DNA of 64,000 nt from Haemophilus parainfluenzae T3T1 (GCF_000210895.1 NC_015964.1:744001-808000), one strand, 5' to 3'; shown: positions 19,340 to 28,140, counted from the first letter of the stretch. Program-made: numbers and translations. Notes: generated by a model not told the origin, from the sequence alone.

Positions 19340-20128
19340 GTGACCGCACTTTCTGATATTTATGTTCCCCTGCATCGTATTATTCCTTTTTCTAATGTAG
19401 AAGGGCAGGGGAATCGTACCAGTATTTTCTTACAAGGTTGTAAGTTAAACTGCCTTTATTGCCATAATCCAGAAACCATTCCTCGTTATGCAGAAGGCGC
19501 TCATCAAGTCAGCCTGCAGTATTTGTATGAGCAAGTGATGGATGCGGTACCTTTTATTCGTGGTGTAACGGTTTCCGGCGGGGAACCCACCATTCATCAT
19601 AAAAAACTTGTTCCATTGTTCCAAAAGCTACGTGAGGAAGGGCTAACTTGCTATTTAGATAGTAGTGGTTTCTTTGAATTTGACGCAATTCGTCCTTTAA
19701 TTGAGGTTACAGACAAATTTCTCTTTGACCTGAAAGGAGAAGGGCTTGGCTTGCAAAGTTTGTGCTTTGATAGACAAAATCGCCAAGGCATTGTCCCGAA
19801 AAACATCATCCCTACTCATCAACATATCAAGCAAGAAAACTTGGATCGTAATTTGAAGAACTTGGCGCAATTATTGCCATTAAATAAAGTGGAAGAAGTG
19901 CGGTTAGTTTATGTAGCAAATTTTTTTGATGCAGAAAAGTTAGTGGAGAAAGTCGCATCTTTATTGAAAGATTATCCGGATGTGTTGTTCAAAATTATCC
20001 GAGTGCACACAAAAGGTGCACGAGACGCTGAAGGGCTCACCCCTTATGTCCCAACTGTTGAACAGACACAAGCGCTTGAAAACCATGCGAAATCTTGTGG
20101 TCTGACCAAAATTGTGACCATTTTATAA
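19340..20128 (+). CDS. Radical SAM glycyl-radical enzyme activase, YjjW-like
   Basis: A 262-residue radical SAM protein. The cluster motif is GCKLNCLYCHNPET (C-x3-C-x2-C), directly after IFLQGCK, and the SAM-binding GGE motif is TVSGGEPTIHH. It lacks the extra ferredoxin clusters found in longer activases. This resembles YjjW/PflA-type enzymes that install the glycyl radical in a partner. The start is a GTG whose second to fourth codons lie in an uptake signal (GTGACCGCACTT) and which has no clear ribosome site, so the true start is uncertain. No glycyl-radical enzyme is next to it, though in H. influenzae, as I recall, a yjjI-type gene is. Partner unknown. Confidence 0.75.
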   Translation: MTALSDIYVPLHRIIPFSNVEGQGNRTSIFLQGCKLNCLYCHNPETIPRYAEGAHQVSLQYLYEQVMDAVPFIRGVTVSGGEPTIHHKKLVPLFQKLREEGLTCYLDSSGFFEFDAIRPLIEVTDKFLFDLKGEGLGLQSLCFDRQNRQGIVPKNIIPTHQHIKQENLDRNLKNLAQLLPLNKVEEVRLVYVANFFDAEKLVEKVASLLKDYPDVLFKIIRVHTKGARDAEGLTPYVPTVEQTQALENHAKSCGLTKIVTIL

Positions 20129-20234
20129 GCAAACATACCAAAAAGTAGCAAAAATATTCCGACTTTTTACCGAAAAACAAGTAGAATAGGACAATTTTAT
20201 TCACTTACTTATCTAACCAACCTAGGGGAAAAAA

Positions 20235-21482
20235 ATGGGTATTTTAGGTAGCGTTTTAGGCATTGTCGTATTACTGATCATTGCCGTATTATTCTCAAAT
20301 AATCGTAAGGCGATTAATTTACGTACTGTATTAGGGGCTTTGGCGATCCAAATCGGATTTGCGGCCCTTATTTTGTATGTGCCGTATGGTCGTGATGCAT
20401 TACAAGCGACAGCAAATGGTGTATCCAATGTTATCGCCTATGGTAATGAAGGGATTAACTTCGTCTTTGGTGGCTTAGCGGATCCTTCAAATGCCGGCTT
20501 TATCTTTGCGGTGAAAGTGTTACCAATCATCGTCTTTTTCTCTGGTTTAATTTCTGTGCTTTATTACTTAGGCATTATGCAAGCTGTCATCAAAGTGATT
20601 GGTGGTGCATTGCAAGCCGCATTAGGCACATCTAAAGCAGAATCAATGTCTGCAGCCGCGAATATCTTCGTTGGTCAAACTGAAGCACCTTTAGTGGTTC
20701 GTCCTTACATTAAAAATATGACCCAATCTGAATTGTTCGCTATTATGGCAGGTGGTACTGCTTCTATCGCGGGTTCAGTAATGGCAGGTTATGCAGGAAT
20801 GGGCGTACCATTGACTTACTTAATCGCAGCCTCTTTCATGGCTGCACCAGCAGGTTTATTATTTGCGAAAATTTTATTCCCACAAACTGAACAATTTAAC
20901 GATAAACAACCTGAAACGGATGATAGCGAAAAACCGACTAACGTGCTTGAAGCAATGGCAGGTGGTGCGAGTGCAGGTATGCAATTAGCGTTAAACGTAG
21001 GTGCGATGTTAATCGCATTCGTGGGTTTAATCGCTTTAGTTAACGGTATTTTAGGTGGTGTAGGCGGCTGGTTCGGTTACGCTGACTTAACGTTACAATC
21101 AATCTTCGGTTGGGTATTCAAACCATTAGCATACTTAATCGGTGTATCTTGGGAGGAATCTGCTGTTGCAGGTCAAATGATCGGGCTTAAATTGGCAGTA
21201 AATGAATTCGTGGGTTACTTAGAATTTGCGAAATACTTACAACCAGATGCAGCAGTTGTATTAAGTGAAAAAACTAAAGCCATCATTACTTTCGCATTAT
21301 GTGGTTTTGCTAACTTCAGCTCTATCGCAATCTTAATCGGCGGTATCGGTGGTATGGCACCAAATCGTCGTGGTGATGTGGCTCGCTTAGGTTTAAAAGC
21401 AGTTGTAGCGGGTACATTAGCTAACTTAATGAGTGCGACTATCGCAGGTTTATTCATCGAGTTAAGCGGCGTAGCAATGTAA
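20235..21482 (+). CDS. nupC: Concentrative nucleoside transporter, NupC/CNT family
   Basis: A 415-residue inner-membrane proton/nucleoside symporter. CNT signatures are visible: [19 protein letters not shown], the [20 protein letters not shown] segment and [22 protein letters not shown] near the C-terminus. About eight membrane helices plus re-entrant loops can be drawn. AGGGGA precedes the start. It stands 128 bp before deoD, so uptake of nucleosides and their phosphorolysis are genetically linked. Specificity (purine or pyrimidine) cannot be told from sequence alone. Confidence 0.93.
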   Translation: MGILGSVLGIVVLLIIAVLFSNNRKAINLRTVLGALAIQIGFAALILYVPYGRDALQATANGVSNVIAYGNEGINFVFGGLADPSNAGFIFAVKVLPIIVFFSGLISVLYYLGIMQAVIKVIGGALQAALGTSKAESMSAAANIFVGQTEAPLVVRPYIKNMTQSELFAIMAGGTASIAGSVMAGYAGMGVPLTYLIAASFMAAPAGLLFAKILFPQTEQFNDKQPETDDSEKPTNVLEAMAGGASAGMQLALNVGAMLIAFVGLIALVNGILGGVGGWFGYADLTLQSIFGWVFKPLAYLIGVSWEESAVAGQMIGLKLAVNEFVGYLEFAKYLQPDAAVVLSEKTKAIITFALCGFANFSSIAILIGGIGGMAPNRRGDVARLGLKAVVAGTLANLMSATIAGLFIELSGVAM

Positions 21483-21518
21483 TTAAAATGTGGTGAATTC
21501 TGACCGCACTTTATCTCT

Positions 21519-21545
21519 CAACACCACGAATCATTCGTGGTGTTG
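21519..21545 (+). terminator. Perfect 12-bp hairpin between nupC and deoD
   Basis: CAACACCACGAA and TTCGTGGTGTTG pair around TCA. No long T run follows, so it may only weaken readthrough or stabilise the nupC 3' end. Confidence 0.6.
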
Positions 21546-21558
21546 TACTTTAAAGCAA

Positions 21559-21574
21559 GCGAAAACGTTTGCTT
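21559..21574 (-). promoter_or_regulatory. PurR/LacI-family operator upstream of deoD
   Basis: On the minus strand this reads AAGCAAACGTTTTCGC, which matches the PurR box A-N-GCAA-N-CG-N-TT-N-C-N-T at every fixed position except the last. It lies 37 bp before the deoD start. PurR or another LacI-type regulator could bind. Confidence 0.55.
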
Positions 21575-21610
21575 AAATGACTTTTTATTTATCAACAAGA
21601 GGAAAAAATA

Positions 21611-22327
21611 ATGACTCCACATATTAACGCTCCTGAAGGCGCATTTGCAGATGTTGTATTAATGCCAGGCGATCCGCTTCGTGCAAAATATATTGCTGAA
21701 ACATTCTTAGAAGATGCGAAAGAAGTGACTAACGTTCGCAATATGTTGGGTTATACCGGTACTTATAAAGGTCGTCGTATCTCTGTTATGGGTCACGGTA
21801 TGGGTATCCCATCTTGCTCAATTTATGCGAAAGAATTAATTACTGAATACGGCGTGAAAAAAATCATCCGTGTTGGTTCTTGTGGTGCCGTACGTATGGA
21901 CGTTAAAGTACGTGATGTTATCATCGGCCTTGGTGCATGTACCGATTCAAAAGTAAACCGTATCCGTTTCAAAGATAACGATTTTGCAGCGATTGCTGAT
22001 TTTGATATGGCACAAGCAGCGGTTCAAGCAGCGAAAGAAAAAGGTAAGCCTGTTCGCGTAGGGAATCTTTTCTCTGCAGACCTATTCTACACGCCAGATT
22101 TCGAAATGTTTGATGTGATGGAAAAATACGGCATCTTAGGCGTAGAAATGGAAGCGGCTGGTATCTATGGCGTGGCAGCAGAATATGGTGCAAAAGCACT
22201 TTGTATCTGTACCGTTTCAGACCATATTCGTACACACGAACAAACTACAGCAGAAGAACGTCAATTAACCTTCAATGATATGATTGAAATTGCGTTAGAG
22301 TCTGTATTAATTGGTGATAAAGCATAA
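21611..22327 (+). CDS. deoD: Purine nucleoside phosphorylase DeoD-type
   Basis: Splits purine nucleosides with phosphate to base and ribose-1-phosphate. The 238-residue protein starts [30 protein letters not shown], carries the PNP/UDP signature in [17 protein letters not shown] and RVGSCGAV, and the purine-site region [21 protein letters not shown] precedes the start. Together with NupC it forms a nucleoside salvage pair. A PurR-like box sits just upstream. Confidence 0.97.
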   Translation: MTPHINAPEGAFADVVLMPGDPLRAKYIAETFLEDAKEVTNVRNMLGYTGTYKGRRISVMGHGMGIPSCSIYAKELITEYGVKKIIRVGSCGAVRMDVKVRDVIIGLGACTDSKVNRIRFKDNDFAAIADFDMAQAAVQAAKEKGKPVRVGNLFSADLFYTPDFEMFDVMEKYGILGVEMEAAGIYGVAAEYGAKALCICTVSDHIRTHEQTTAEERQLTFNDMIEIALESVLIGDKA

Positions 22328-22348
22328 TTTATCTGATTGATAGAATAA

Positions 22349-22380
22349 AAAAGAGCGGTCAATTTTGACCGCTCTTTTGT
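22349..22380. terminator. Inverted GAGCGGTC pair between deoD and greB
   Basis: AAAAGAGCGGTCAA and TTGACCGCTCTTTT pair perfectly around two bases. It lies between two convergent genes. The core is the GAGCGGTC variant of the uptake signal. Confidence 0.85.
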
Positions 22381-22392
22381 TTTTCTACTTCG

Positions 22393-22869
22393 CTATTTTT
22401 CATACCAAATTCGGTTCACATAAAGCACCACTTTGCCCGAGGGTGTTTCCACATGAATTTCATCATCAACGCCTTTTCCGATTAAGGCACGTGCGACGGG
22501 AGAATCAATGGAAATCCAGTTTTTAGCGGGATCGAATTCATCGCAGCCGACAAGGCGGTATTGCTTCACTTCACCTTCTTCATCTTCTAGCTCAACCCAG
22601 GCACCGAAAAACACTTTGCCTTCTTGTTTCGGATGGTAATCCACGATTTGTAACACTTCTAAGCGTTTGGAAAGGAAACGCACACGGCGATCAATTTCAC
22701 GTAAACGACGTTTACCGTAAATATATTCTGCGTTTTCACTGCGGTCACCAAGCGCAGCAGCATCTGAAACCGCTTGGGTAACTTTAGGCCGTTCTTCTTT
22801 CCACAAAAATTTCAGTTCTTGGTCAAGTGCAAGCCAGCCTTGACGGGTAATGTAATTTGATTTTGCCAT
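22393..22869 (-). CDS. greB: Transcription elongation factor GreB
   Basis: Rescues backtracked RNA polymerase by stimulating transcript cleavage. The 158-residue protein has the N-terminal coiled-coil domain (YITRQGWLALDQELKFLWKEERP), with the acidic tip GDRSENAEYIYGKRRLREID that carries the catalytic residues, and the C-terminal FKBP-like domain with PVARALIGKGVDDEIHVETPSG. The WKEERPKVTQAVSDAAALGDRSENAEY pattern is that of GreB rather than GreA. It is divergent from tex across 100 bp. Confidence 0.95.
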   Translation of the reverse strand: MAKSNYITRQGWLALDQELKFLWKEERPKVTQAVSDAAALGDRSENAEYIYGKRRLREIDRRVRFLSKRLEVLQIVDYHPKQEGKVFFGAWVELEDEEGEVKQYRLVGCDEFDPAKNWISIDSPVARALIGKGVDDEIHVETPSGKVVLYVNRIWYEK

Positions 22870-22969
22870 GATAAAAATAAAAGAAATTTTTTTGAATTAT
22901 ATTTGAGCCTGTTGTCTAAAACCAGTATTCTATTCCCGTTTTTATCGAATCCTTTAATAACAAAGAAGT

Positions 22970-25288
22970 ATGACAATGTTAAATCAACAAATTAGCCAAA
23001 TTATTGCGGCAGAATTAACCGTTCAACCCCAACAAATCCTCGCCGCCATTCAATTATTAGATGATGGCAACACCATTCCATTTATCGCCCGTTATCGTAA
23101 AGAAGCCACAGGTGGCTTAGATGACACCCAACTTCGTCATTTTGAAACCCGTTTAATTTATTTACGTGAATTAGAAGATCGTCGTCAAACCATTTTGAAA
23201 TCTATTGAAGAGCAAGGGAAATTGACCGATGAATTGCGTGACAAAATCCATGCGACACAAAGCAAAACCGAATTAGAAGATTTGTATTTGCCATACAAAC
23301 CAAAACGTCGTACGAAAGGGCAAATTGCGATTGAAGCCGGTCTTGAGCCATTGGCTGATTTACTTTGGAATGAACCGAAAAATGACCCTGAAACGGCAGC
23401 AGCTGAATTTGTAAATGCTGATAAAGGCGTAACAGACACCAAAGTCGCGCTTGATGGCGCACGCTATATTTTAATGGAGCGTTTTGCTGAAGATGCGGGT
23501 TTATTAGCGAAAGTTCGTGATTATTTAGCAAAAAATGCCGTTATCGTATCTAAAGTGATCGAAGGCAAAGAAACAGAAGGCGCAAAATTCCAAGATTATT
23601 TCGATCACCAAGAATTATTGAAAAATGTGCCTTCTCACCGTGCATTAGCCATGTTCCGAGGACGTAATGAGGGCATTTTACAATTAAGCTTAAATGCGGA
23701 TCCTGATGCAGAAGAGGGAAGTCGTCAAAGTTATTGTGAAGAAATTATTCGTGATTATTTAGATGTCCGTTTCACGGGACAGCCTGCGGATAAATGGCGT
23801 GAGCAAGTGATTGCGTGGACATGGAAAATCAAAGTGTCGTTGCATTTAGAAACGGAATTAATGGCAAGTTTACGTGAAAAAGCGGAAGAAGAGGCCATTG
23901 ATGTTTTTGCTCGAAATCTGACCGCACTTTTAATGGCGGCACCGGCTGGCGCAAAATGCACCATGGGCTTGGACCCGGGCTTGCGTACAGGGGTTAAAGT
24001 CGCGGTGGTGGATAACACGGGTAAATTATTAGATACCACCACCATTTATCCACACACGGGTCGTGAAGCCGAAGCGCAAGTGGCGATTTTCAGCTTGATC
24101 CGTAAACATAACGTGGAATTAATTGCCATTGGTAACGGTACGGCTTCTCGTGAAACTGAACGTTTTGCGAAAGAAGTGATTAAAGAAATCAAAGAAAATA
24201 AACCGCAAACCGTTGTGGTGAGTGAAGCGGGCGCATCGGTTTATTCAGCTTCTGAATTTGCGGCAAATGAATTCCCGAATTTAGATGTATCTTTACGTGG
24301 TGCGGTATCTATCGCCCGTCGTTTACAAGATCCATTGGCGGAGTTAGTGAAAATCGAACCGAAAGCTATTGGTGTAGGGCAATATCAACACGATGTAAAT
24401 CAAACCCAACTTGCGCGTAAACTCGATGCGGTGGTGGAAGACTGTGTAAACGCGGTAGGCGTAGATTTAAATACCGCATCTGCACCATTACTTGCTCGTG
24501 TGGCGGGGATGACGAAAACCTTAGCGCAAAACATTGTGGAATACCGTGATGAAAATGGTCGTTTTGAAAGCCGTACTGAATTGAAAAAAGTGCCGCGTTT
24601 AGGACCAAAAGCCTTTGAGCAATGTGCGGGCTTTATGCGTATTGCAGGCGGGAAAAATCCACTTGATGCTTCCGGTGTTCACCCAGAAGCTTACCCTGTG
24701 GTCGAAAAAATCTTGCAAGCTACCGCGCAATCTATCCAAGATTTAATGGGAAATGCGGGTGTGGTTCGTCAGCTTGATGCGAAACAATTCATTGATGAGC
24801 AATTTGGTTTACCAACTGTTCAAGATATTTTTAAAGAATTGGAAAAACCGGGGCGCGATCCGCGTGGTGAGTTTAAAACTGCAGTATTCGCAGAAGGCGT
24901 GGAAGAAATCACCGATTTAAAACCAGGTATGATTTTAGAAGGTACCGTCACCAATGTGACCAACTTCGGTGCATTTGTGGATATTGGTGTTCACCAAGAC
25001 GGTTTAGTACATATTTCATCATTAAGCGATAAATTCGTAGAAGATCCACATCAAGTGGTGAAAACTGGCGATATCGTGAAAGTAAAAGTGTTGGAAGTGG
25101 ATGTGCCACGTAAACGTATTGCGTTGACGATGCGATTAGATGAAAGTGCGGTCAAAAATGACGGCAAATCTGACCGCACTTTAAGTGCAAAACCAAGAAG
25201 TAATGCACCTCGTCAAGATCGTAATCCAAAAGGAAATAGTGCGATGGGTAATGCCTTTGCCGATGCGTTGAAAAATTGGAAAAAATAA
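22970..25288 (+). CDS. tex: Tex, S1-domain RNA-binding transcription accessory protein
   Basis: A 772-residue conserved protein with the Tex architecture: N-terminal helical region ([26 protein letters not shown]), a YqgF/RNase H-like domain from about residue 323 ([19 protein letters not shown]), helix-hairpin-helix repeats near residues 500-560 ([18 protein letters not shown]), and a C-terminal S1 domain ([20 protein letters not shown]). The last 45 residues are polar and probably disordered, and contain an inverted pair of uptake signals at 25143-25182. Tex binds RNA and RNA polymerase and is widespread. A GC hairpin at 25334-25368 follows. Confidence 0.95.
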   Translation: MTMLNQQISQIIAAELTVQPQQILAAIQLLDDGNTIPFIARYRKEATGGLDDTQLRHFETRLIYLRELEDRRQTILKSIEEQGKLTDELRDKIHATQSKTELEDLYLPYKPKRRTKGQIAIEAGLEPLADLLWNEPKNDPETAAAEFVNADKGVTDTKVALDGARYILMERFAEDAGLLAKVRDYLAKNAVIVSKVIEGKETEGAKFQDYFDHQELLKNVPSHRALAMFRGRNEGILQLSLNADPDAEEGSRQSYCEEIIRDYLDVRFTGQPADKWREQVIAWTWKIKVSLHLETELMASLREKAEEEAIDVFARNLTALLMAAPAGAKCTMGLDPGLRTGVKVAVVDNTGKLLDTTTIYPHTGREAEAQVAIFSLIRKHNVELIAIGNGTASRETERFAKEVIKEIKENKPQTVVVSEAGASVYSASEFAANEFPNLDVSLRGAVSIARRLQDPLAELVKIEPKAIGVGQYQHDVNQTQLARKLDAVVEDCVNAVGVDLNTASAPLLARVAGMTKTLAQNIVEYRDENGRFESRTELKKVPRLGPKAFEQCAGFMRIAGGKNPLDASGVHPEAYPVVEKILQATAQSIQDLMGNAGVVRQLDAKQFIDEQFGLPTVQDIFKELEKPGRDPRGEFKTAVFAEGVEEITDLKPGMILEGTVTNVTNFGAFVDIGVHQDGLVHISSLSDKFVEDPHQVVKTGDIVKVKVLEVDVPRKRIALTMRLDESAVKNDGKSDRTLSAKPRSNAPRQDRNPKGNSAMGNAFADALKNWKK
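25143..25182. repeat. Inverted uptake-signal pair inside the tex coding region
   Basis: AAAGTGCGGTCA and TGACCGCACTTT flank 16 bp and are translated as part of the disordered Tex tail (ESAV...DRTL). Such pairs are usually found after genes, so this one is unusual. Confidence 0.85.
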
Positions 25289-25333
25289 TTTCGTCATTTA
25301 GATGAACATTGTGGCCAAATAGGCGTACAATGG

Positions 25334-25368
25334 AGGGGATCTGGTCAATCATCCAATCCCCTTTTTTA
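25334..25368 (+). terminator. Terminator of tex
   Basis: GGGGAT pairs with ATCCCC across 15 bases and is followed by TTTTTTATTT. It lies about 45 bp after the tex stop and 23 bp before the next gene. Confidence 0.65.
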
Positions 25369-25390
25369 TTTCAACGAAAGGAATATTCTT

Positions 25391-25774
25391 ATGGAAAAAG
25401 GTATTCTTGGGCCGCATGAAGGCAAGGAGCTGGAATTAATGTTAAGGGGCGAAAAGCAAGTGGCATTATTCAATCAGGAACTCGGTATTCCTGACGCCTT
25501 TCTCCCTTATCTTGAGCTAGGAATGCTTCATTCAAAAACAGTGCAACGTCATGTCAATGATGTTTGCTTAACTGATTTTATTGTCTATTTACCTCAATCT
25601 CTTGCACTCGCTGAACAAATGGAAGTATTACTTCCTGCAAGCACTGTGAATGGTTTTGATCCTAAAGTTGAACGTGAAATCGGCCGAATTCTTGGCTACC
25701 GAGAAAAAGATATCGAGTACTATATTCAGCATTTTCAAGATAATTTAGAGAAGTATCGGCAGCAGTATAGTTGA
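25391..25774 (+). CDS. Conserved-looking hypothetical protein, 127 residues
   Basis: I do not recognise this gene. The start ATG has GAAAGGAA upstream, and codon use is like that of the core genes around it. The product is soluble and acidic and has no signal peptide or membrane helix. It opens EKGILGPHEGKELELMLRGEKQVALFNQE and ends with a charged helix (IEYYIQHFQDNLEKYRQQY). Two short segments, IPDAFLPYLELGMLHSKT and VEREIGRILGYREKDIEYY, look structured. A terminator hairpin at 25829-25853 follows, so it is a single-gene unit after tex. Confidence 0.7.
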   Translation: MEKGILGPHEGKELELMLRGEKQVALFNQELGIPDAFLPYLELGMLHSKTVQRHVNDVCLTDFIVYLPQSLALAEQMEVLLPASTVNGFDPKVEREIGRILGYREKDIEYYIQHFQDNLEKYRQQYS

Positions 25775-25828
25775 TAATTAATGATGTGAAAGCGTGATAA
25801 ACATTTTATCTCTATCAGAGATACGTCC

Positions 25829-25860
25829 AGCTCTCTCGTAAATGGAGAGAGCTAAGTTTT
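25829..25860 (+). terminator. Terminator after the 127-residue gene
   Basis: AGCTCTCTC pairs with GAGAGAGCT around seven bases, followed by AAGTTTT. Confidence 0.7.
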
Positions 25861-25866
25861 ATTAGG

Positions 25867-26139
25867 TTATTTGACTTTTTTGCCGCTGCTTACTTGTGGC
25901 CAGCATTCTACATCTGTTACACCAGCAGATATTGCGCCGCCAACAACCTTGCAGTTATATTTTTTTCCTGCTACATCAGCATTATAAGTTCCTTCAACAA
26001 CACCGTTATTAAAATTAGAAATTTGCACTTGGCTAGCATCAACACCCAATTTAAATGCGGTATCTTTTTGAAGAGATGATTGGGTTACGCAAGCTGAAAG
26101 CGCACTTGCAGAAAGAATAATAAGAAATAATTTTTTCAT
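25867..26139 (-). CDS. Small lipoprotein, 90 residues
   Basis: A short exported lipoprotein. The N-terminus MKKLFLIILSASALSAC is a lipoprotein signal with lipobox LSAC (Cys 17). The mature part is small and polar, with two further cysteines (NCKVVGG and DVECWPQ) that could form a disulfide. ATG 26139 is chosen over GTG 26148 because it gives a standard lipoprotein signal. No family is recognised. It stands alone at the edge of the accessory patch. Confidence 0.65.
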   Translation of the reverse strand: MKKLFLIILSASALSACVTQSSLQKDTAFKLGVDASQVQISNFNNGVVEGTYNADVAGKKYNCKVVGGAISAGVTDVECWPQVSSGKKVK

Positions 26140-26482
26140 AATACTCACTTAATAAAAGGTTAGATATATTTCTCAAAATGAGAAGTGGTGATCGGTTGAC
26201 CAATTCTTATACTATAGTATTTTTGTCAGCTTCTCAAGTATGGCATTAATGTTGTAAAGAGCTTTAGAGATAATAAAAGTGCGGTCAAAAACATAAGCGA
26301 TTTTGACCGCACTTTTGTTTCCAAAGATGATTATTCTAAGTAAATATTATAATTTCACATTCCCTTTTTCTGTAGAAATATCACTATAGATAGCATAACA
26401 AGTCAAAGTAGTAAATTAGGTAATTGTTTAATGTATACTAGATCTAAAGGAACTAATATTATTGTTAATAAGGTAAATTGAT
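26140..26482. other. AT-rich intergenic region before the immunity genes
   Basis: This 343-bp stretch holds no gene I can support. Its contents are the upstream region of the small lipoprotein, a 47-bp repeat at 26269-26315 containing an inverted uptake-signal pair, and then a very AT-rich leader. The leader includes AATGTATACTAG at about 26429-26440, a possible -10 (TATACT) for the CdiI-like gene. Confidence 0.6.
26269..26315 (+). repeat. 47-bp direct repeat, left copy
   Basis: It begins GATAATAAAAGTGCGGTC and ends GACCGCACTTT. It is identical to 28141-28187 at 46 of 47 positions, the difference being T against C in the loop (ACATAAG here, ACACAAG there). The loop sequence is not shared by the other uptake-signal pairs in the window. 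The two copies flank the immunity genes in direct orientation. Confidence 0.9.
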
Positions 26483-26986
26483 ATGACGAAACCTAAAGCT
26501 GCTTTTGTTAGAATTAATAAAGATTTCTTATTGGTTACCTCTTTTATTAGAGGAATGATTGCAATGACAGATCCAGATCAAGATTTTATTTTTAATGAAG
26601 TTGATATTTCTGATTTAGATCTAGGAAGGTTAATTAAAGAAAAGCTTAATGAAAGTAAAGAAATTTCGTTCGAAGAGTTTCAGGCTATCTTTAATTCTGA
26701 AAAAATGAAAGGACTACAAAAAAATCTCGAAGATGAGATGAAAAAACGCTATGGATACAAAAATAAAAAATCTATCTATAAGGATATGTCTTTTTTATCT
26801 TTAGAACAGGATGCTAGTTTTATAATTATAGCGCCACTTCACCAGGATTCTCTTGGTGGGTATTCAGGAATTTCACTTCCTGACAATTCAGCATTAGAAT
26901 TTAAATATGATAAGAGTATTTCGGATGAAGAATTAGGGAAAGCCATAAGACAATCCCTGACGTATTGTACGAGTATTTATCGGTAA
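26483..26986 (+). CDS. CdiI-like contact-dependent inhibition immunity protein
   Basis: A 167-residue protein resembling the CdiI immunity family once called DUF1436 (PF07262), as I recall it. Matching features are the opening AFVRINKDFLLVTSFIRGMIAMTDPDQD, a middle helix DEMKKRYGYKNKKSIYKDM, the strand ASFIIIAPLHQDS and the C-terminal SDEELGKAIRQSLTYC. Such proteins neutralise the C-terminal toxin of a CdiA-type adhesin delivered by a neighbour cell. No cdiA/cdiB gene is in the window, so it is an orphan immunity gene. It is more AT-rich than its neighbours. The family call is from visible features only. Confidence 0.65.
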   Translation: MTKPKAAFVRINKDFLLVTSFIRGMIAMTDPDQDFIFNEVDISDLDLGRLIKEKLNESKEISFEEFQAIFNSEKMKGLQKNLEDEMKKRYGYKNKKSIYKDMSFLSLEQDASFIIIAPLHQDSLGGYSGISLPDNSALEFKYDKSISDEELGKAIRQSLTYCTSIYR

Positions 26987-27004
26987 GATATTTTCCTCAA
27001 AATA

Positions 27005-27062
27005 TAAAGTGCGGTCAATTTCCAAAGAGTTTTAAAACCTCTCAAAAACTGACCGCACTTTC
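27005..27062. repeat. Inverted uptake-signal pair after the CdiI-like gene
   Basis: AAAGTGCGGTCA at 27007 and TGACCGCACTTT at about 27050-27061 flank a region with a second small inverted repeat (AGAGTTTTAAAACCTCT). It probably ends the CdiI-like message. Confidence 0.75.
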
Positions 27063-27075
27063 TGTATTTTCAAAG

Positions 27076-27171
27076 ATGCTTATGTTAAGTGAATTAACTA
27101 TTATAGCAGGTGTAGATAAATCAAATGGTAAAGTTGTGTTATTACCAGTTAGAGTTCCTAATAAGAAGTAG
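27076..27171 (+). pseudogene. Possible 3' remnant of a toxin gene
   Basis: An in-frame stretch of about 31 codons ends at TAG 27169-27171, just 15 bp before the Imm49-like gene. It reads ...LSELTIIAGVDKSNGK then VVLLPVRVPNKK. The basic C-terminal tail directly before an immunity gene is the usual place for the end of a polymorphic toxin. There is no start codon with a ribosome site and nothing upstream but the uptake-signal pair. This is inference; it could also be chance coding. Confidence 0.35.
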
Positions 27172-27186
27172 TCATACGAGGTCAAT

Positions 27187-28131
27187 ATGGAAAAATATCA
27201 AGTGTTTTTAGGTAGTGATATTGCAAAGACTTACAGTGATGCTAAAAAATTTACCTGGGAACGGGTTAATTCGTTTTCAGATAATTCTTATCTCGTATTA
27301 TTTCAAAGAATAAAATTAATTGATGAGTTTCGTGGAGATGTGTTTTTTTCAATTGGTTTATTAGATGACTATCATCGTGCATTAGCCTCTAAGTATTTAT
27401 TAGAAAATGATATTTCAGGATTTAAAGAAAATGCTTCTATTGCTGGTTTCTTAGGTATTTTGTCTGAATATGATTTTCAATGGGCGTACAACGGAATTAA
27501 TACAAATTTCTTTTTTATGAGTTTGCTTTCAGATAATCAAAAGTTGATTGATTATTTAATTAAACATCGTGATGAAATTGTCGATATTTCAGTACCTTAT
27601 AAACGAACTGATACCAGACCTTTTTTTAATGCGAACACTTTATTGGCGTTAAGTGGCGATTGGCAATTATTAAAAGAGCGCGCACTCACGTTCTTAAATG
27701 ATGAGAAAAAAGCCCGTAGTGATTTAAAGCGCATTCCCGATCATGAATTTTATGTGGGACTAGCAGATAAAAATATAAAAGGAATGCAAGAGGCTTTAGA
27801 TAAATTACTCGAACTTAAGTTTGCGAAACGAGCAGCAAAAGATACACTTTTACATTTTGATTTTTACTTGCAACCGCAAGTTTTAATGTATGCCAAAATC
27901 GCAGCAATCCACGGTTTTGATTTGGGTATTGATAGCCCTATAGCGCCCAAAGAATTGATTGATATAAATCCATTAGCGGAATATAAAATTCCTTATGATT
28001 TTATGAAATTATTTGATTTTGATGCCCCTCATCAAGTTTGGGTAAATTATGTCAAACAAAGAATGGAAGAAGCGAAGCAAAAGAAAGTTGAAAATAAAAA
28101 AGGATTTTGGGCTTCATTATTTGGTAGATAA
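27187..28131 (+). CDS. Imm49-like immunity protein
   Basis: A 314-residue, mostly helical soluble protein. It resembles the Imm49 family (PF15575) of polymorphic-toxin immunity proteins as I remember it, with segments such as DDYHRALASKYLLENDISGFKENA, an internal WQLLKERALTFLNDEKKARSDLKRIPDHEFYVGLADKN stretch and LHFDFYLQPQVLMYAKIAAIHGFDL. The C-terminus is lysine-rich and ends KGFWASLFGR. It follows a possible toxin tail by 15 bp, with a weak GAGGTC ribosome site. No complete toxin or secretion gene is nearby. The 47-bp repeat at 28141-28187 follows 10 bp after the stop. Confidence 0.55.
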   Translation: MEKYQVFLGSDIAKTYSDAKKFTWERVNSFSDNSYLVLFQRIKLIDEFRGDVFFSIGLLDDYHRALASKYLLENDISGFKENASIAGFLGILSEYDFQWAYNGINTNFFFMSLLSDNQKLIDYLIKHRDEIVDISVPYKRTDTRPFFNANTLLALSGDWQLLKERALTFLNDEKKARSDLKRIPDHEFYVGLADKNIKGMQEALDKLLELKFAKRAAKDTLLHFDFYLQPQVLMYAKIAAIHGFDLGIDSPIAPKELIDINPLAEYKIPYDFMKLFDFDAPHQVWVNYVKQRMEEAKQKKVENKKGFWASLFGR

Positions 28132-28140
28132 GTCGGGAAT

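Noticed and set aside
26965-27171. 68-residue open frame starting inside the CdiI-like gene
   Set aside because: Its first part overlaps the CdiI-like gene in another frame and runs through an uptake-signal pair; only its last 31 codons look possibly coding, reported as a remnant.
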